64,000 nucleotides of DNA from Asterias rubens (lineage: Eukaryota > Echinodermata > Asteroidea > Forcipulatida > Asteriidae), in the NCBI RefSeq assembly GCF_902459465.1, contig NC_047082.1, forward strand, positions 620,001 to 684,000, given 5' to 3'. Positions 12,846 to 24,722 of the stretch are shown here, one piece after another. The position numbers and the translations under genes were made by a program. A model generated the notes under the pieces. That model did not search any database. It worked only from the letters and a program-made list of their open reading frames with translations, and was not told the origin of the DNA. Numbering within the stretch: the first letter of the stretch is position 1; each line of letters begins with the position of its first letter.

Positions 12846-13767
12846 TTTATATTTGTTCGAGATTTATGTTCAGGGAATGTTATTTATTGTTTAGTGAGTG
12901 TGACTGTGTGATGTGATTGTGATACTTGTGAACCAATTTTCTTACCAATTCAGTTGACCAAAATCCAAATGACAAACATGACAAAAGTATTTATTAATAT
13001 TATCTTGATTAATTAAATTAAACTTTAAGTTTAAACAGTTAAACTAAAGTGAGTCAATTTTAATAATTATTGACAAAATAAAAATGACATTGTTGAAATT
13101 TTGTCTCATTCTATTCTTTACTTTAGACCTAAGGCTTAGTTTGTCAACCCTAGCAATTAAAAAACAGTATCCCTCATCAGTTATCACGTCGTGCACGTAG
13201 ATCACTACTACTAGCACTACTACTAGTACTACGGTAACCATTTCATTATCAGATTATTAGATGTACGATACGAGACCGAGGGTGACACTTGTCACACTGT
13301 GTGACACTGGAGTCGAGTGGTGGTAATAGTATTGAATAGAACAGATAGTGACTGTCTGACCATGGTCTGACCACACAGTCGGATGTCAACATAATATTTG
13401 TATGTCAAAAAGTATGCATGCAGTTTTGGTTTGCACTTTTCAAAATGTTCAATTCAATCAGATCAAGCCTTCAATTCAACAACAACTTAAACAAGGCCCC
13501 CTTTTTTGCCCAACATTTAGCAGTGTTGCAGTTCGTTTGAACAACTCACCTTGATCCCTTTTTATGGGCAAGAATTCAGACGGTTCTTTTCCTCTTCTAC
13601 ACCCTCCTCAAAATGAAGTACTTTCCTCGTTTGGGTAAAATGTCTTCTTAAATGCAAGGTTTTAATCCCACGCCGACCAGTTTACAAGCACTATTTCCGG
13701 GTTCTAACATCGGCGCCACACAAAATCAATGTGGCTGCGTTTGCGCAGAGAGTTTACCGTCCGTTCC

Positions 13768-14263
13768 GTTGCGCCCGTTATCATCTAGTCTTAGCACAAG
13801 ACGGAACTGCTCCATGTTGGATAGTGTACTAGCTACGCTTAGTTGTAAATTGCTAAAGCGCACCCTCTTAATACGGAATGATTTAATGGTGAGCTTGAAA
13901 TCTAGACTATACTGGGTTGCTCGCATTGCTCCATTACACTGACAGTATAATGGAGTTCAATGGTTTCTCGGCAGTATAGTCTAGATTTCAAGCTCGCCAG
14001 TAAATTATACCGTAAGAGGGCGCGCTATTAGCGATTTACATAGACCTTATCGCAAATACCAATGCGCAAGCGCAGACTGTTGAATGAGGTGCATTGTGGG
14101 ATATATATGGATCAAATTTGGATACCAGCTAGACCACAATGCACCTAATTCCAAGCTTTACGCGCGCGCCCCTGTATTTGCGAAAAGGTCTATGTGAGCG
14201 TAAGCTAGTGCACTATCCAATATCGAGCACTTTCGTCTTGGGCCAAGACTAAAAATCATCACA
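13768..14263. repeat. Long fold-back of about 500 bp holding nested inverted-repeat elements
   Basis: Outer arms 13768-13840 and about 14190-14263 pair (GGATAGTGTACTAGC against GCTAGTGCACTATCC; TAGTCTTAGCACAAGACG against CGTCTTGGGCCAAGACTA). Inside are two smaller inverted-repeat elements, at 13856-14027 (arms of about 55 bp around GAGCTTGAAATCTAGACTAT) and 14037-14196 (ACATAGACCTTATCGCAAAT against TATTTGCGAAAAGGTCTATG). Open frames across it are by-products. Confidence 0.8.
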
Positions 14264-14337
14264 CGCAGTGCATGGGAGTTTACATAGACTGGCTGTGCGC
14301 CCTGTGCGCTAACGCAATATGAGCGTGGGAGAATCTC

Positions 14338-14905
14338 GAGTCTGTTGCCAGACTTATGTCCTCTGTCATATAAGCTATAATTTAAAGCCAAATCTAAACA
14401 AAATACAATTATTTAAAGAAATTAAACGAACATTTTATAAATTTTAAAGATTTTGTACAATAACTTTTGTCAGAAATTGTAATAATAGTGAAAAATATTG
14501 TATTTAAAAAAGTTTTATGTTTTTGAAGCAGACGTGAGTTTCTTATTTTTGCAGACGACATGGTTTTTAAAACAAAAGTCGAAGACTGGTCAACACACTT
14601 GTGCGCAAAGGCAAAATGGATTTTGAGTCTGTTGCCAGACTTGTGTCCTTGGTCAAATAAGCTATTACTTGAGAGCCAAATCTATACAAAATAAAACTAT
14701 TTTTTAGAAATTAAAGTAACATTTTAATAATTTTAGAACAATTTATACATTAATTTTGATCAGAATTTTTAATAAAAGTGAAAAGAATGGTGTTTAAAAA
14801 AGTTTTAGATTTTTGATGTAGACGTACAGTGGAGAGGGGTTTTTTACTTTTTGCAGACGACATTCAAGACAAACGTCGGCTCGAAGACTTGCTCACCACT
14901 CAAGA
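14338..14905 (+). repeat. Tandem duplication of about 280 bp, diverged
   Basis: Copy 1 is 14338-14600 and copy 2 is 14625-14905. Shared blocks in order: GAGTCTGTTGCCAGACTT, GCCAAATCTA, TTTAAAAAAGTTTTA, GCAGACGACAT, TCGAAGACT. The copies differ at many sites, so the duplication is old. No coding sense is seen. Confidence 0.8.
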
Positions 14906-15487
14906 ACTCAGCGAGAAGACTTCTTCAAAAAATCAAAGTAAGTTTTCAAAACACAATATTTATTAATCAAAGTTGAAGTTAGAGTGACTTGTAATTGTAT
15001 TGTATTAGAAGCGACATGGACGAAAAATCAAATCCAACTTCAAAATAAATAAAAGAAGTCCAACACCAACAATATTATCATATATCACTATATAATATAG
15101 ATCAGACATGACCATCCATGTTGTTGCAAAACATGACCAACCATTACTTTTAACCAAAAGCAAGTTTGTTTGTTTGGGGGGGGGGGGTTGTATAAAAGCG
15201 AGGCATAAAAGTTCAAACTTCAAAGAGTGTCCATTTCATGTTGTCTGCTCAGCAAACAATACGTTAATTAAACATGCTTTAAAAAACGTTAAACATGCTT
15301 TGATAGTTTAATAGATTAGTTATAAATTTTTAAATAAAATAAATTAGAACTTAGATTAGAATTTTAGAAGCAGTGACTGCCCAGCTGTCAGGCTGTCCAT
15401 TAATTAATAAGGTTTATCGCGATTCAGAGCCGCAATGCTTTGTTGGAAGGCATATGGGACAGTTTGCTATACCGTACGATGTACATG

Positions 15488-15597
15488 ATGATGTATGTTG
15501 TCATGCACGACTTGCGCACGCTTCGCCTATATCTTTTTGTTGGTTCAACTTCAACAGCGCCTTCTTTTGATATTTTGCTATTGGCGATAAACCTTAT
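15488..15597 (-). repeat. Dispersed 100-bp repeat, partner of 12372-12475
   Basis: Carries GTTGTCATGCACGACTTGCG, TCGCCTATATCTTTTTG and GCTATTGGCGATAAACCTT, the complement of the 12.4-kb copy. Confidence 0.82.
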
Positions 15598-16827
15598 CAA
15601 TGTGATGTCATGGCTGTCCCCTGGTCCCTGGACCTTGCTTCTTCTGACATGACAAGTTGCAAAAATAATATTAAAATATTATTATTAGGCCTAGGCCTAA
15701 ATATAATGTGTAATAAAGAAGAAACGGCTACGACTCGAGTTTTAGTTTTTACTAACCTGCTAAACATGCTAAATCTGTTCTTTTTCTTATTTAATCTCAA
15801 ATCAGCTAATTAAATAATCAAATAATGATTTAAAATTGACAAATTCATAACATAAACTTAATAATTCGTTTAGTTATTTGGCCTACATTTTCAATGAGTC
15901 AGGCTGTGAATTACTTACAATTTTTGTGGTGTGTCATGCATGGTTATTTTTAGAAATGGAAAGGGAGAAAGTGTTTGTAAGCAGAAACTAAACAAAGGTG
16001 TTCAAACCCATTGTCTCACCCCACCCTTTCAATTCTTTCAGTTCATAAACTGTTGAAATCCTTGAGATTACAGTCTTTCGTTTCAAAAGATCGGCCGCCA
16101 TTTACTGAATACATTGGTACTGTATTCACGGCATGCATGCACCGTCATATGTTTTCGATCCTTCCAATGAGAGGCAGTTTTTTCTCAACTTAAGACAGAC
16201 GAACGACGTGCAAATTGTCTCAAAAAGGTAGAAGTTTAATGTCTGTAATGATGTATGAATAAATTTCTAATTATTTTTTCAGAATATCTGTATTAAATCC
16301 TTTCCTCTCTTATGGTTGGTGGATCAAAAATACATGTCAATTGAAAAAAAAAAAAGACAGTTCACAAAGTATATCAAAACATAAGTTAAACAGATTCTAG
16401 GCCTAAGCTTAATTTTGAACTTGATACATTTTTAAAATGTAAATTTTTGCTAGTGTCATCCCTTCCTATCTTTGTATATTGCTACTGTTAGTGTGACTTA
16501 TATGCCTATATAGGCTCTAAGTTTATCTTATTACTTGAGGTAACATTGGGAATTGCATTAATGTTTTATTTAGCTTCATTTACTTGCTTTTTTGTTTTTG
16601 TTGGCTTTCTTGTTGGTTGTTTTTTTATGTTGTTGGTTTTATTGAGTATTTTTTTTTTTTTTAAGAAGACAGTCAACATTAATATCAAAACACTTCTACT
16701 ACATTACAGTTAATACATAAAACAGATTCTATGCCTAAGCTTAAATCTGAACTTGATACTCTTTGAGGCTTATATATGCTTCCTTTGGGTCTTAACCTCT
16801 ACTTACTTATTCTTACTTTTATTTCAG

Positions 16828-19800
16828 GAATTTACTTATAGAAACTACCAAGCAGCAGGCACTACAAAATCAAGAAAAAGGATGGATTGGAATCTTGACA
16901 CTTACACCTTCATAAAGAGCACACAAAGAAGTTCTATAGAAGAAGAAGTGTGTCTTGCAGTAACGGATATGCTTGCAGAGCTGTTCCAGACAGCATCTGA
17001 TGCCGCCATTAATTGTAAATTTGAACAGAATTTCTTGAGCAATGAGGCTCCCTGTGCTAAAAGGGAACAGATTTTGGCTTCAGTCAGGGAACTTATCGAT
17101 GAGTTATTCATAAAAGCATCTCGTAATTATGATTGGGATCTGGCACCCAAATGTTCATCAGAAGAACACAAGAGCAGAGATGTAAACAAGAACTGCACCC
17201 CAACACCTATGACCGCTTTTATAGACAATAATGAAGAGGGACTTGCTGATACAAAAAGATCAGAAATATCCAAGGAATGTCAAACAGCGACATCAGCAGC
17301 AGAGACTCCCAGAGATATCAGCGATATTGAAGACATCATACCAGAACATCCACTATATGAAAGTGAATTATCAGATGGTCAAATCCCAGATCAAAATTTG
17401 ATCATAATCAATGAAAAGTCTTGTTCTGACTTGCAAGAAAGTGAATCTCAACATAACACCAAATGTGATATTTCCAAGATAAGAGAGGATATGCAAAAAG
17501 AATATTTTGTGTATCTTCAAGATTCGGTTGATTCAGAAAAAATAAGTCAGACAGCAACTGACCAAGAAGAGGCTCAAAAAGACAATAGTGATGAAGTTCT
17601 GCAGGGAGGCAACAAGTCTCCTATACACGTGCCATTTTTATCTCTCAGAGATGAAGAACTAGAGGTTCCACCATGCAAGATAGCAAAACTTGATGAACAC
17701 CCATTTGGATACAGCGCTGACTTTGAATTAAACCTCTTAAATGGCGTCAAGATGTTGTTAATGCAAACTGTAGACTGTGTTAGTGAAAGTAATGAGGAAA
17801 TCCCAGTTTGCTTGGAAGACATCACCCCATCTCAAGTCAAGACCCATGAATCATCTGATGAAGATCTATTGGTTTCTGTTGAGAGTAAGACTCACACTTC
17901 CCTGTCAGCAGAGAGTGTTGATGTTACACTAAAGCAAACACTTATCACAGGTGAGGACACAAGGACGCCACAGCCCACGCTTCAAGGATGTGATTGTGAT
18001 AACAACGACACGATAAACTCAAACCATGATGATGTCAGGGATCTCAAGACACTGGAGAAGATTACAAAAGATGATGTGGGGCAATATTTGCACCTCCTTG
18101 AGAACAAAGAAGGTGTTAAGCTGCCATCGGGGGAGTGTCACACTCTCAGAAATTCAGATGTGGAGTTTGATGTATCATCTCTTCACATAGATGATAGCAT
18201 CTCTTCAAAACCATCCGACGAGAAGTGTGAATGTGATGTTACAGATGAAGTGAGGGATCACCAAGAGAAGATTACACATGATGATCTGGGGCAAGATTTG
18301 CAGCTTCTTAAAAAGCCACACGAAGATAAGCTGCCATCAGGCAAATGTCACACATTGGAAGATGAAGATATGGAGGAACATGCATCATCTTCCAAGGCTA
18401 TCATCTCATCAGAACAACAAGATGAAGACAAATATACATCTGATGTTGCAGATAGCAACCAAGAGAAAAAAATTGAAAAGGTCAATAGAAGAAATGAACA
18501 AGAGGCAACTGAAATACAAGAGGACTTAATGCAAAGTTTAAATGCTCATACTGGGGAAGATAGAGGTAACGATACTGACACACAAACCATCAATGATCAG
18601 ATGGTACCAAGCTTTCAGAGGGAGGAGGATTCTTGTTACCATGGAGATGACGAATTGTATGCAAATGATGAAGGTAAGTTGTGATTATTACTTATTGAAG
18701 AAGTTTACACCTGTTTCCATGATAGGTGTGCACATGAATGATGACATTTTACATTGCCTTGTTTGGTTTTTACTTGTATTTTTTTTAGTTTATAAAAAAA
18801 CAATCAGTGTGTTATTTGCATTAACATTATTTTACATATGAACATGTAGTAACTGCACATGGACATGGCCTTATGTAGGATGCATGGATATTTGTAAAAA
18901 CGATCTACAGTTTTTTCCCCGGATCATTAGCCTTTAAACAAATTAGCTTCACATTTTGCATACAAAGATGAACAAAGACTGCCATCTTAAAGTGTGAAAT
19001 ATTGATGGATTATAAGCTAGTTTGTGTAAAGCCAACACAGAAATGCAAGGCAGATTTGATGGCTAAATTTTTACTATACTAAATATTTGTAAAAACAACA
19101 TTGTAAAAATCTTCTTATTATTTTACTGTTTAACTTTTATTTGATCAATGTATATACTGTGACCCATGAGAGACTCCTGGTTACCATTGAATGGGTCACC
19201 CAGTTGGAATCATGAATAAATAAATACAGATAAACTACAGATAATTATTTTGAAATGCTTTCTTTATATCTCAGAACCAAAAGATGTGAAGAGGAGGAGA
19301 CTTGGCAATGACACCAAAGAGATTACTCCACAAACAAGCCCTGATCTCAGAGAATTAAAGGATCTACAGTTGACCAGTGAGGGAGCAGGGCTTGTACCCG
19401 AGTACAGCACTGCAGACAGATCGAATATGGGTAAGTAGATGACAAACCCTTTTAGAGATAAGATTTTAAGGGGTAAAGTGATACCTTGAAGAATGAATCC
19501 CAGTAAAAGCACTCGCAAGCTTTGTGGCAATTACCTTTGCTTTCAACACTCTCAGAGCAATATATTTACACTGTTCCTTAAGAAGGATTGATGAATATTT
19601 CAAGATGTGCCAAACTTATTCCTGTTATTCATAAGTAGGTCCTTGACTGCCAATGCTAGAAGGTCTGGTCAGGGCTTGAATTTCAGGGGAAGAAAATCCA
19701 CTTGATCTCAAGTAGAGTGTATGAACATGTACCTCTGGACTTTCAGTTGATGAGCCATTAACAAAAAGTTTAGAATGTACATTTCAGTGGAATTTTTTGC

Positions 19801-20924
19801 TTTTAAATAGAAACATCTGCGATTAATCATTCAATTATGAAATGTCATGTTGAAACCGAAACCTGCTTGATTGATTGGTGAGTTTTATGTCATGGCAATT
19901 AAATCAAAGCAACTTCTCAGCAGCTGAGCCGATTTCCTCTTTTTCTTGAGTTTTTGTGCTATTGAAGATCATGACAAAAACCACTGTGCCGTTTTTGTGT
20001 CAAAGGCAGTTTCCTCTTTTGGGGGGTAATTACACATTGCATTTCTGATATAAGATATATATATGAGCATTATGGGTGTGGACAATATTGTGTGAAATTG
20101 AGATATTTTTTGATACAAACAGTTGTAAGTTTATTCCCTAATATTTTCATTTCAAATTCAATAATTATTTTACTTTACCAGTTCCTGACTTGCTTTGGCT
20201 ATAATTGTACTTAATGTGTTTATTATTCTCTGTTTTTCACCAATATGGAAATGGTCATCGATTGAATTGAATTTAAATTGAATGTATATGGCTCTCTGTT
20301 CAGTTTCAGAGAGTGTCTCTCCACGAGCGACTGGCAGTGTGGTTCAGGTTGTTCCACAGAATAGCAGCACTGGAATGTTCCACTGGAGGCAAGACATAAC
20401 TTTCCAGAGTCAACTCAATAAAACAGGTGACAGTACAAAACCCAATTGTAAGTTTATTCACATAGCAAAATCTGTTACCTTGTTAAAAAAAAATCTCAGC
20501 ATTTTTGTTGGGAGTGAACAACATGCAACTGCTGTTGGCCAAACTTAATTAAATAAATAAACAGGCCTCATACTTCACTGAGGCAATGAAGGCGATTGCC
20601 TCGTTGCCCCCTGGTCACTGCCTTGGTGCCCTTGCAATGCTCCGATTGAAATTTACACCTCTTAGGGTGCCCATGAAAATGCCTTAGTGTCCTTGCCCTT
20701 TCATGACACAGATAATGATCAGTTTTGTGTTACTTTTTTAAAACACAGATCCACAAGGAGCAACAGTAGGCCCATCCCAGCAGAGACCACAACCCTTGCC
20801 TTCATGCAATCGGAAGAGAAGAGTTGGCCTCTCAAGGAGGCAGAGATTAAGCCATCTTCATAGTGTGAGCCGCCCTCCTTGTCATCAAGTAAAGATGGAG
20901 CCATCTAAGAAGCATGAAGACTGA
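16828..20924 (+). CDS. Acidic protein with a C-terminal RAD51AP1-like GLSR motif; possible RAD51-binding recombination factor
   Basis: Four coding exons: 16828-18673 (acceptor at 16827, first in-frame ATG 16882), 19275-19430, 20304-20426 and 20749-20924 (TGA 20922-20924). All junctions are GT-AG in phase 1. From ATG 16882 the protein has 748 residues; the frame is open back to the acceptor, so more coding sequence may lie upstream. The N-terminus has two similar amphipathic helices (VTDMLAELFQTAS and VRELIDELFIKAS). The middle is very acidic and disordered, with a tandem internal duplication (18034-18249 and 18250-18456; shared EKIT.DD.GQ.L.LL and LPSG.CHTL). The last exon has RKRRVGLSRRQRLSHLH (residues 712-728), like the GLSR..R...LH RAD51-interacting tail of RAD51AP1/RAD51AP2 as I recall them. 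Nothing else resembles those proteins, so function is inference. Polyadenylation signals lie at 21595 and 21602. Confidence 0.82.
20563..20705 (+). repeat. Dispersed GCCTCC/TGCC repeat in the last intron of the GLSR-motif gene
   Basis: AGGCCTCATACTTCACTGAG, GGCGATTGCCTCGTTGCCCC and CCTTGCAATGCTCCGATTG match the copy at 733-872. It ends about 45 bases before the final acceptor (AG 20747-20748). Confidence 0.75.
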
Positions 20925-23837
20925 CTTGGAACTAAGAACAATTACAAGCAGAGTTAATTGTGAAACCAGTGATGTTCTCTGAGTCATCAGCAGGATCATC
21001 CAATATAATACTCCAAGAGGACCACAGAGTAGTGAAGTTTATAAATCGTTGTTTGTGTTTTCTCCTTTGCATTATGTTCAGATTAATAGGTAAAGATGTG
21101 CAAAAGTTATAAAAGTTCCTAAATTAAAGATGCATCCTTCTAAAGAAGCATGAATAGTAACTTGAGGACTCAGTGGTCAGACTCTACTTAATTTGTGAAA
21201 CCTGTGCCCAATTTCATAAAGCCTGTTAGCACAAAAACTGTTTAAGCAAAAACTGTTTATGGCTCAATTTTTGCTTAGCAAAAACAATTCCAAGCAGTGG
21301 TTTCTGGGTAACAGTTTTATGAATTTGGGCCCCTTTATGTTATCCATGTCACCCACTGGATCTATTATGAAATTCCATGAGGGCTACAGAGCATTTAAAT
21401 CAAACAAACTTAACTTTGTCCTTTGCATTATGTTCAGATATGCAAAGATGTGCGTACATTATAGAGGTATAAAAGTCACTAAATACAGTGTTTGTTTGGT
21501 GTTTGTTTAAGTTGGCTTTGTATAATTATAAAGCAGATAATATGTTAATAACCTTTTACATTGTTTTTAAATTTGTATTTTTAATGCTAAAATTAATAAA
21601 AAATAAAATACAAGTGTGTGTATAGGGCCTGAATAAGCCATTCGAAGGGAACATGTTCAAAACTCTTATTTCATAAGAGAAAAAGAATCAATAATTTCAT
21701 GTGTTCGCTTTTTCAATTATTACTCTTTCAACTTGTCACAAAATAAGTAATATAAAAAGTGGAGATTTCCCTTTTGTTTACCCTGGATTCATCCAAGCAT
21801 AATCAGGGATAAGAACTTTCAGACTTTGTAAAGTCTGGTAAACAAATCCAGATCAAATAAGTCTTGATCTTTGATCTACTTCTCTAGCACTGGGATACTG
21901 TTCCCAAGAGCTCATTGGAATAATATAACTCCATCCCAGGGGCTATCAAAAGGTGCAAATATCCCCTTTCAAATTGCCTCCTCCTAAAGTTATGTTCTAA
22001 CTTTCAAACTTTTTTTGTCAACAATGACTCTCGCCCTTGCATGATGTAACCTGATTATATCCCCCAAAAACTTAGAACAGGAAATGTTTGGGCTCATCTT
22101 GTTTAATTGTTTTTTGTTCACACCAGACTGATTTGTTTTTGTTGGATAAATCTGAACAGGAAAGACATGTTCAAAACGGAAAGGAATTGTTTTTATTGTA
22201 TAAAGTGAATAATATAAGTGTTTTTGTTACCAGTATTTATCAAGAACAAGTTTCCCTAAAACAAGGAACAGTTGTGACACAGTTATTACATTTTGTGCTA
22301 TTTATTGTTGTGTTTTAAAATGTTTGTTTTACAAATTAAAACATTCAAAATTAATTTAATATTTTAACTGTAAATAAAAGAAGTGTCCTTGTCATTTAAG
22401 TTATAAAATAAAAGTGTTTTAAAAGTTAGAATTGTTCATTCTCTGAAAATTGTATAGTGTTTTTTCTCTCTCCACCCGTATCACTTTTTGACTTTTCGAG
22501 TGAATGGTATGTCTGAAAGGTTTTTGCATAACCTTTAATATGAGTCTGGGCGGTTTTTGTAATGTTTTGTAAAAATCTGAATTGGAAAATGGTAGTTACA
22601 ATCTCTCAAAACTCGGAGCCAGCAATGAAATTACTTTTGATTGTTTATGTTTAAGTCTATGCAAATGAAATGCTAAGAATCCAAAGTTTCGGGAACTTGA
22701 AGAAACTACACTTTGTTGCCACATGTGCAGACCATAAATCGCTTTTCTTTTATGGTCAGGGTAGAGATTGTTCGGACTTGAATCCAGACTTTGTGACACG
22801 TCTACCCGTGAACAAGACTTAAATTTTTCTCCAAGTTAAATAAGTCATGGTCTTTGATCTATTGTGCATTATTTTTGACCTATACCACCGCGGGCCCACA
22901 CTGATGGTGCGCCTTGAAAAAGTTCCAAGAGAACTATTGATTTTTCTATACTTCAATACACTTTTCCAATAGACAACTCCTCTCGTGTGTTCCTCCTCTA
23001 TTCACTGACCCATGATTGACCGTACCCGACCCGTCTTGTCCAACCCTTACATCTTTGTATGGATGTGCAGTATACTGTTAATAATGAAAAGCAATATCGC
23101 CGCTTGTCTGGGCTTACAGTCCCAATAAGAGCAAAACATCGTTTTTGTAATGAAATATTCATCGCCCGCGGATCTGTTTCACTAAACAGACGACATACAA
23201 GTACTTAGCAACGCCTGCTCAATATTGATAATTTATTCATGTCTAAAGGCATGCAGACTGTGTTAGGAGACTGTTTTATGAATAAATTATCAGAGAACAT
23301 ACTTCCATTTCAGTTTCGTCTTCGTTATTCTTCAGTGTGGACATGTTTTATTCATGTTTCAGCAAGTGGTGACAGAAGGCTGTAATCGAAAAACGTTATG
23401 AACGATTTTTAAAAGTGAAATCATAAAATTTAAAACATTTTAAAATAAAAGCCCAATGAAACGAAAGTTTGTGTATTAGAGGCTAGGCTACCCTAAATCA
23501 TAAACTCGTGTCATCATAAATATTATTGTGTAGCTCTCAATTATTGAAGTACGTATAGTCAACAGAGGGCGGTCGTCTCATTCACAAACGCACACTCTCT
23601 GTACGTGTTCATCACCATACATAACAGCAACGTGTCAATCGTATACTACTAACAACTATGTGCGACGTGTGAACTTGTGAAGTTTTGCGATTTAAATAAC
23701 TAAGTTGTCAATAATTTAAGGTTCTTTCTCCAATCAAAGGAGTTCATGGATTGTGGACGGAATTCTTTGCCCCTCAAAATGTTATTCAACTTTTTACATT
23801 AAGTTTTTTTTTAAACAAAATCGTCATGGCAAGTCAG
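20925..23837. other. 3'UTR, then intergenic DNA
   Basis: The first 680 bases are probable 3'UTR of the upstream gene, up to AATAAA at 21595 and 21602. The rest is AT-rich with no supportable exon. Two similar short segments (near 21850 and 22838, sharing AAATAAGTC..G.TCTTTGATCTA) are the only repeat I noticed. TTTATT at about 23347 could be a minus-strand polyadenylation signal for the 294-residue gene. Confidence 0.5.
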
Positions 23838-24722
23838 TCACGATGCGTTACTTGTCTTATCATTAACAAATGGCGTAATTGGTGTATTTGTAATCTCCTT
23901 GGGAGGAGACGCTTCATTTTCCGCGAGTCTTTCTTTCTTCTTGTTGACTTTCCTCAGTCTAAAATTCATATCAGCCGAAATGTACGGACTCCGTCCATTT
24001 TCGGCGTAGAGCCACTTGACGATGTACCGTTCTCTGACGCTCGGTGTCGGCGTTTGAATCTCAGGGAGCTTGAACTCAGCCGTGGACTTCGTCGGCGACT
24101 CTGTCATCTGCGCTCTGTGCATATCCCTCTGCTGCTGCTGGAATCTTCTCACATCATCATCGCAAAGAATGTGTTGGTATAACGGTGCCCCGATGGCGCC
24201 AGCGGGCTCCGTATGAGGTCGCCTGCGCCTCACCGACGGACGATGAGCTCTGGGAGTCTCGCTAGTGAGAAACTTATGCTTGGCAAAGAGTTGGCACTGA
24301 TTCGCACTTAGCTCAGGAAAGATGGGTAGCTCTCTGCTGTTTTTAGACGGCTTGTAGACCTGCATCACGGGTGGGAAGCTCGCCCTACTCGACGTATACC
24401 TTCTGGACTGGCGATACAAGATGGCTGCGGAGTTTGCATGTGAGCGATGCCACATATTGTTCTGAGCGGGTGTTTTGGATGCACCTGGTTGGTAAGGAGG
24501 ATCTCGGGCTGACTGTGCAGCAACCATGGCTTGTCTTGACATCTCCCGCATCCCTGAGATCCTAAGATCTCTCATCAGGTCTTCAGTGATGACGATGCGG
24601 TTACGGATGTCGTCAAATTTGAGTCCATGATCGATTCGTTGGGAGAGGTCTATCAAGGCTGCCATGGTAGACGGGCTGACCAGATCTTGATCCAGTGATA
24701 GTTCACGCATACGTTTCAACAT
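23838..24722 (-). CDS. Uncharacterised basic 294-residue protein, intronless
   Basis: A continuous open frame from ATG at 24722 to a stop at 23838, far longer than chance frames nearby. I do not recognise it. The N-terminal third looks helical and charged (MLKRMRELSLDQDL, LIDLSQRIDHGLKFDDIRNR, ITEDLMRDLRISGMREMSRQ). The middle is Arg/Ser/Pro-rich, with a basic RPSVRRRRPHTEP patch that could serve as a nuclear signal. Near the C-terminus is a folded-looking block, YIVKWLYAENGRSPYISADM, followed by lysine-rich RKVNKKKERL. No signal peptide or membrane segment. The bases before the ATG (GACAG) could be a splice acceptor, so a 5'UTR or coding exon upstream is possible. The short plus-strand frames overlapping it are shadows. 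Confidence 0.75.
   Translation of the reverse strand: MLKRMRELSLDQDLVSPSTMAALIDLSQRIDHGLKFDDIRNRIVITEDLMRDLRISGMREMSRQAMVAAQSARDPPYQPGASKTPAQNNMWHRSHANSAAILYRQSRRYTSSRASFPPVMQVYKPSKNSRELPIFPELSANQCQLFAKHKFLTSETPRAHRPSVRRRRPHTEPAGAIGAPLYQHILCDDDVRRFQQQQRDMHRAQMTESPTKSTAEFKLPEIQTPTPSVRERYIVKWLYAENGRSPYISADMNFRLRKVNKKKERLAENEASPPKEITNTPITPFVNDKTSNAS

Larger units (their letters stand above)
2355..16827. other. 14.5-kb stretch without a convincing coding exon
   Basis: Presumably the 5' intron and flank of CYRI on the minus strand, followed by the 5' flank of the gene at 16.8 kb. I found only short open frames with no codon pattern, family resemblance or paired splice sites. Contents are inverted-repeat elements, SINE fragments, TGTACA-rich DNA (mainly 5.0-5.8 and 8.4-8.5 kb) and CpG-bearing DNA at 12.4-14.3 kb. 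The CpG-bearing part, with a CRE-like TGACGTCA at 12717-12724, could hold a promoter, but I cannot place a transcription start. Confidence 0.5.

Noticed and set aside
13652-13942. 96-codon frame in CpG-rich DNA
   Set aside because: Much of it falls in the arms of the 13768-14263 fold-back, and an antisense frame of similar length exists as expected from the inverted repeat.
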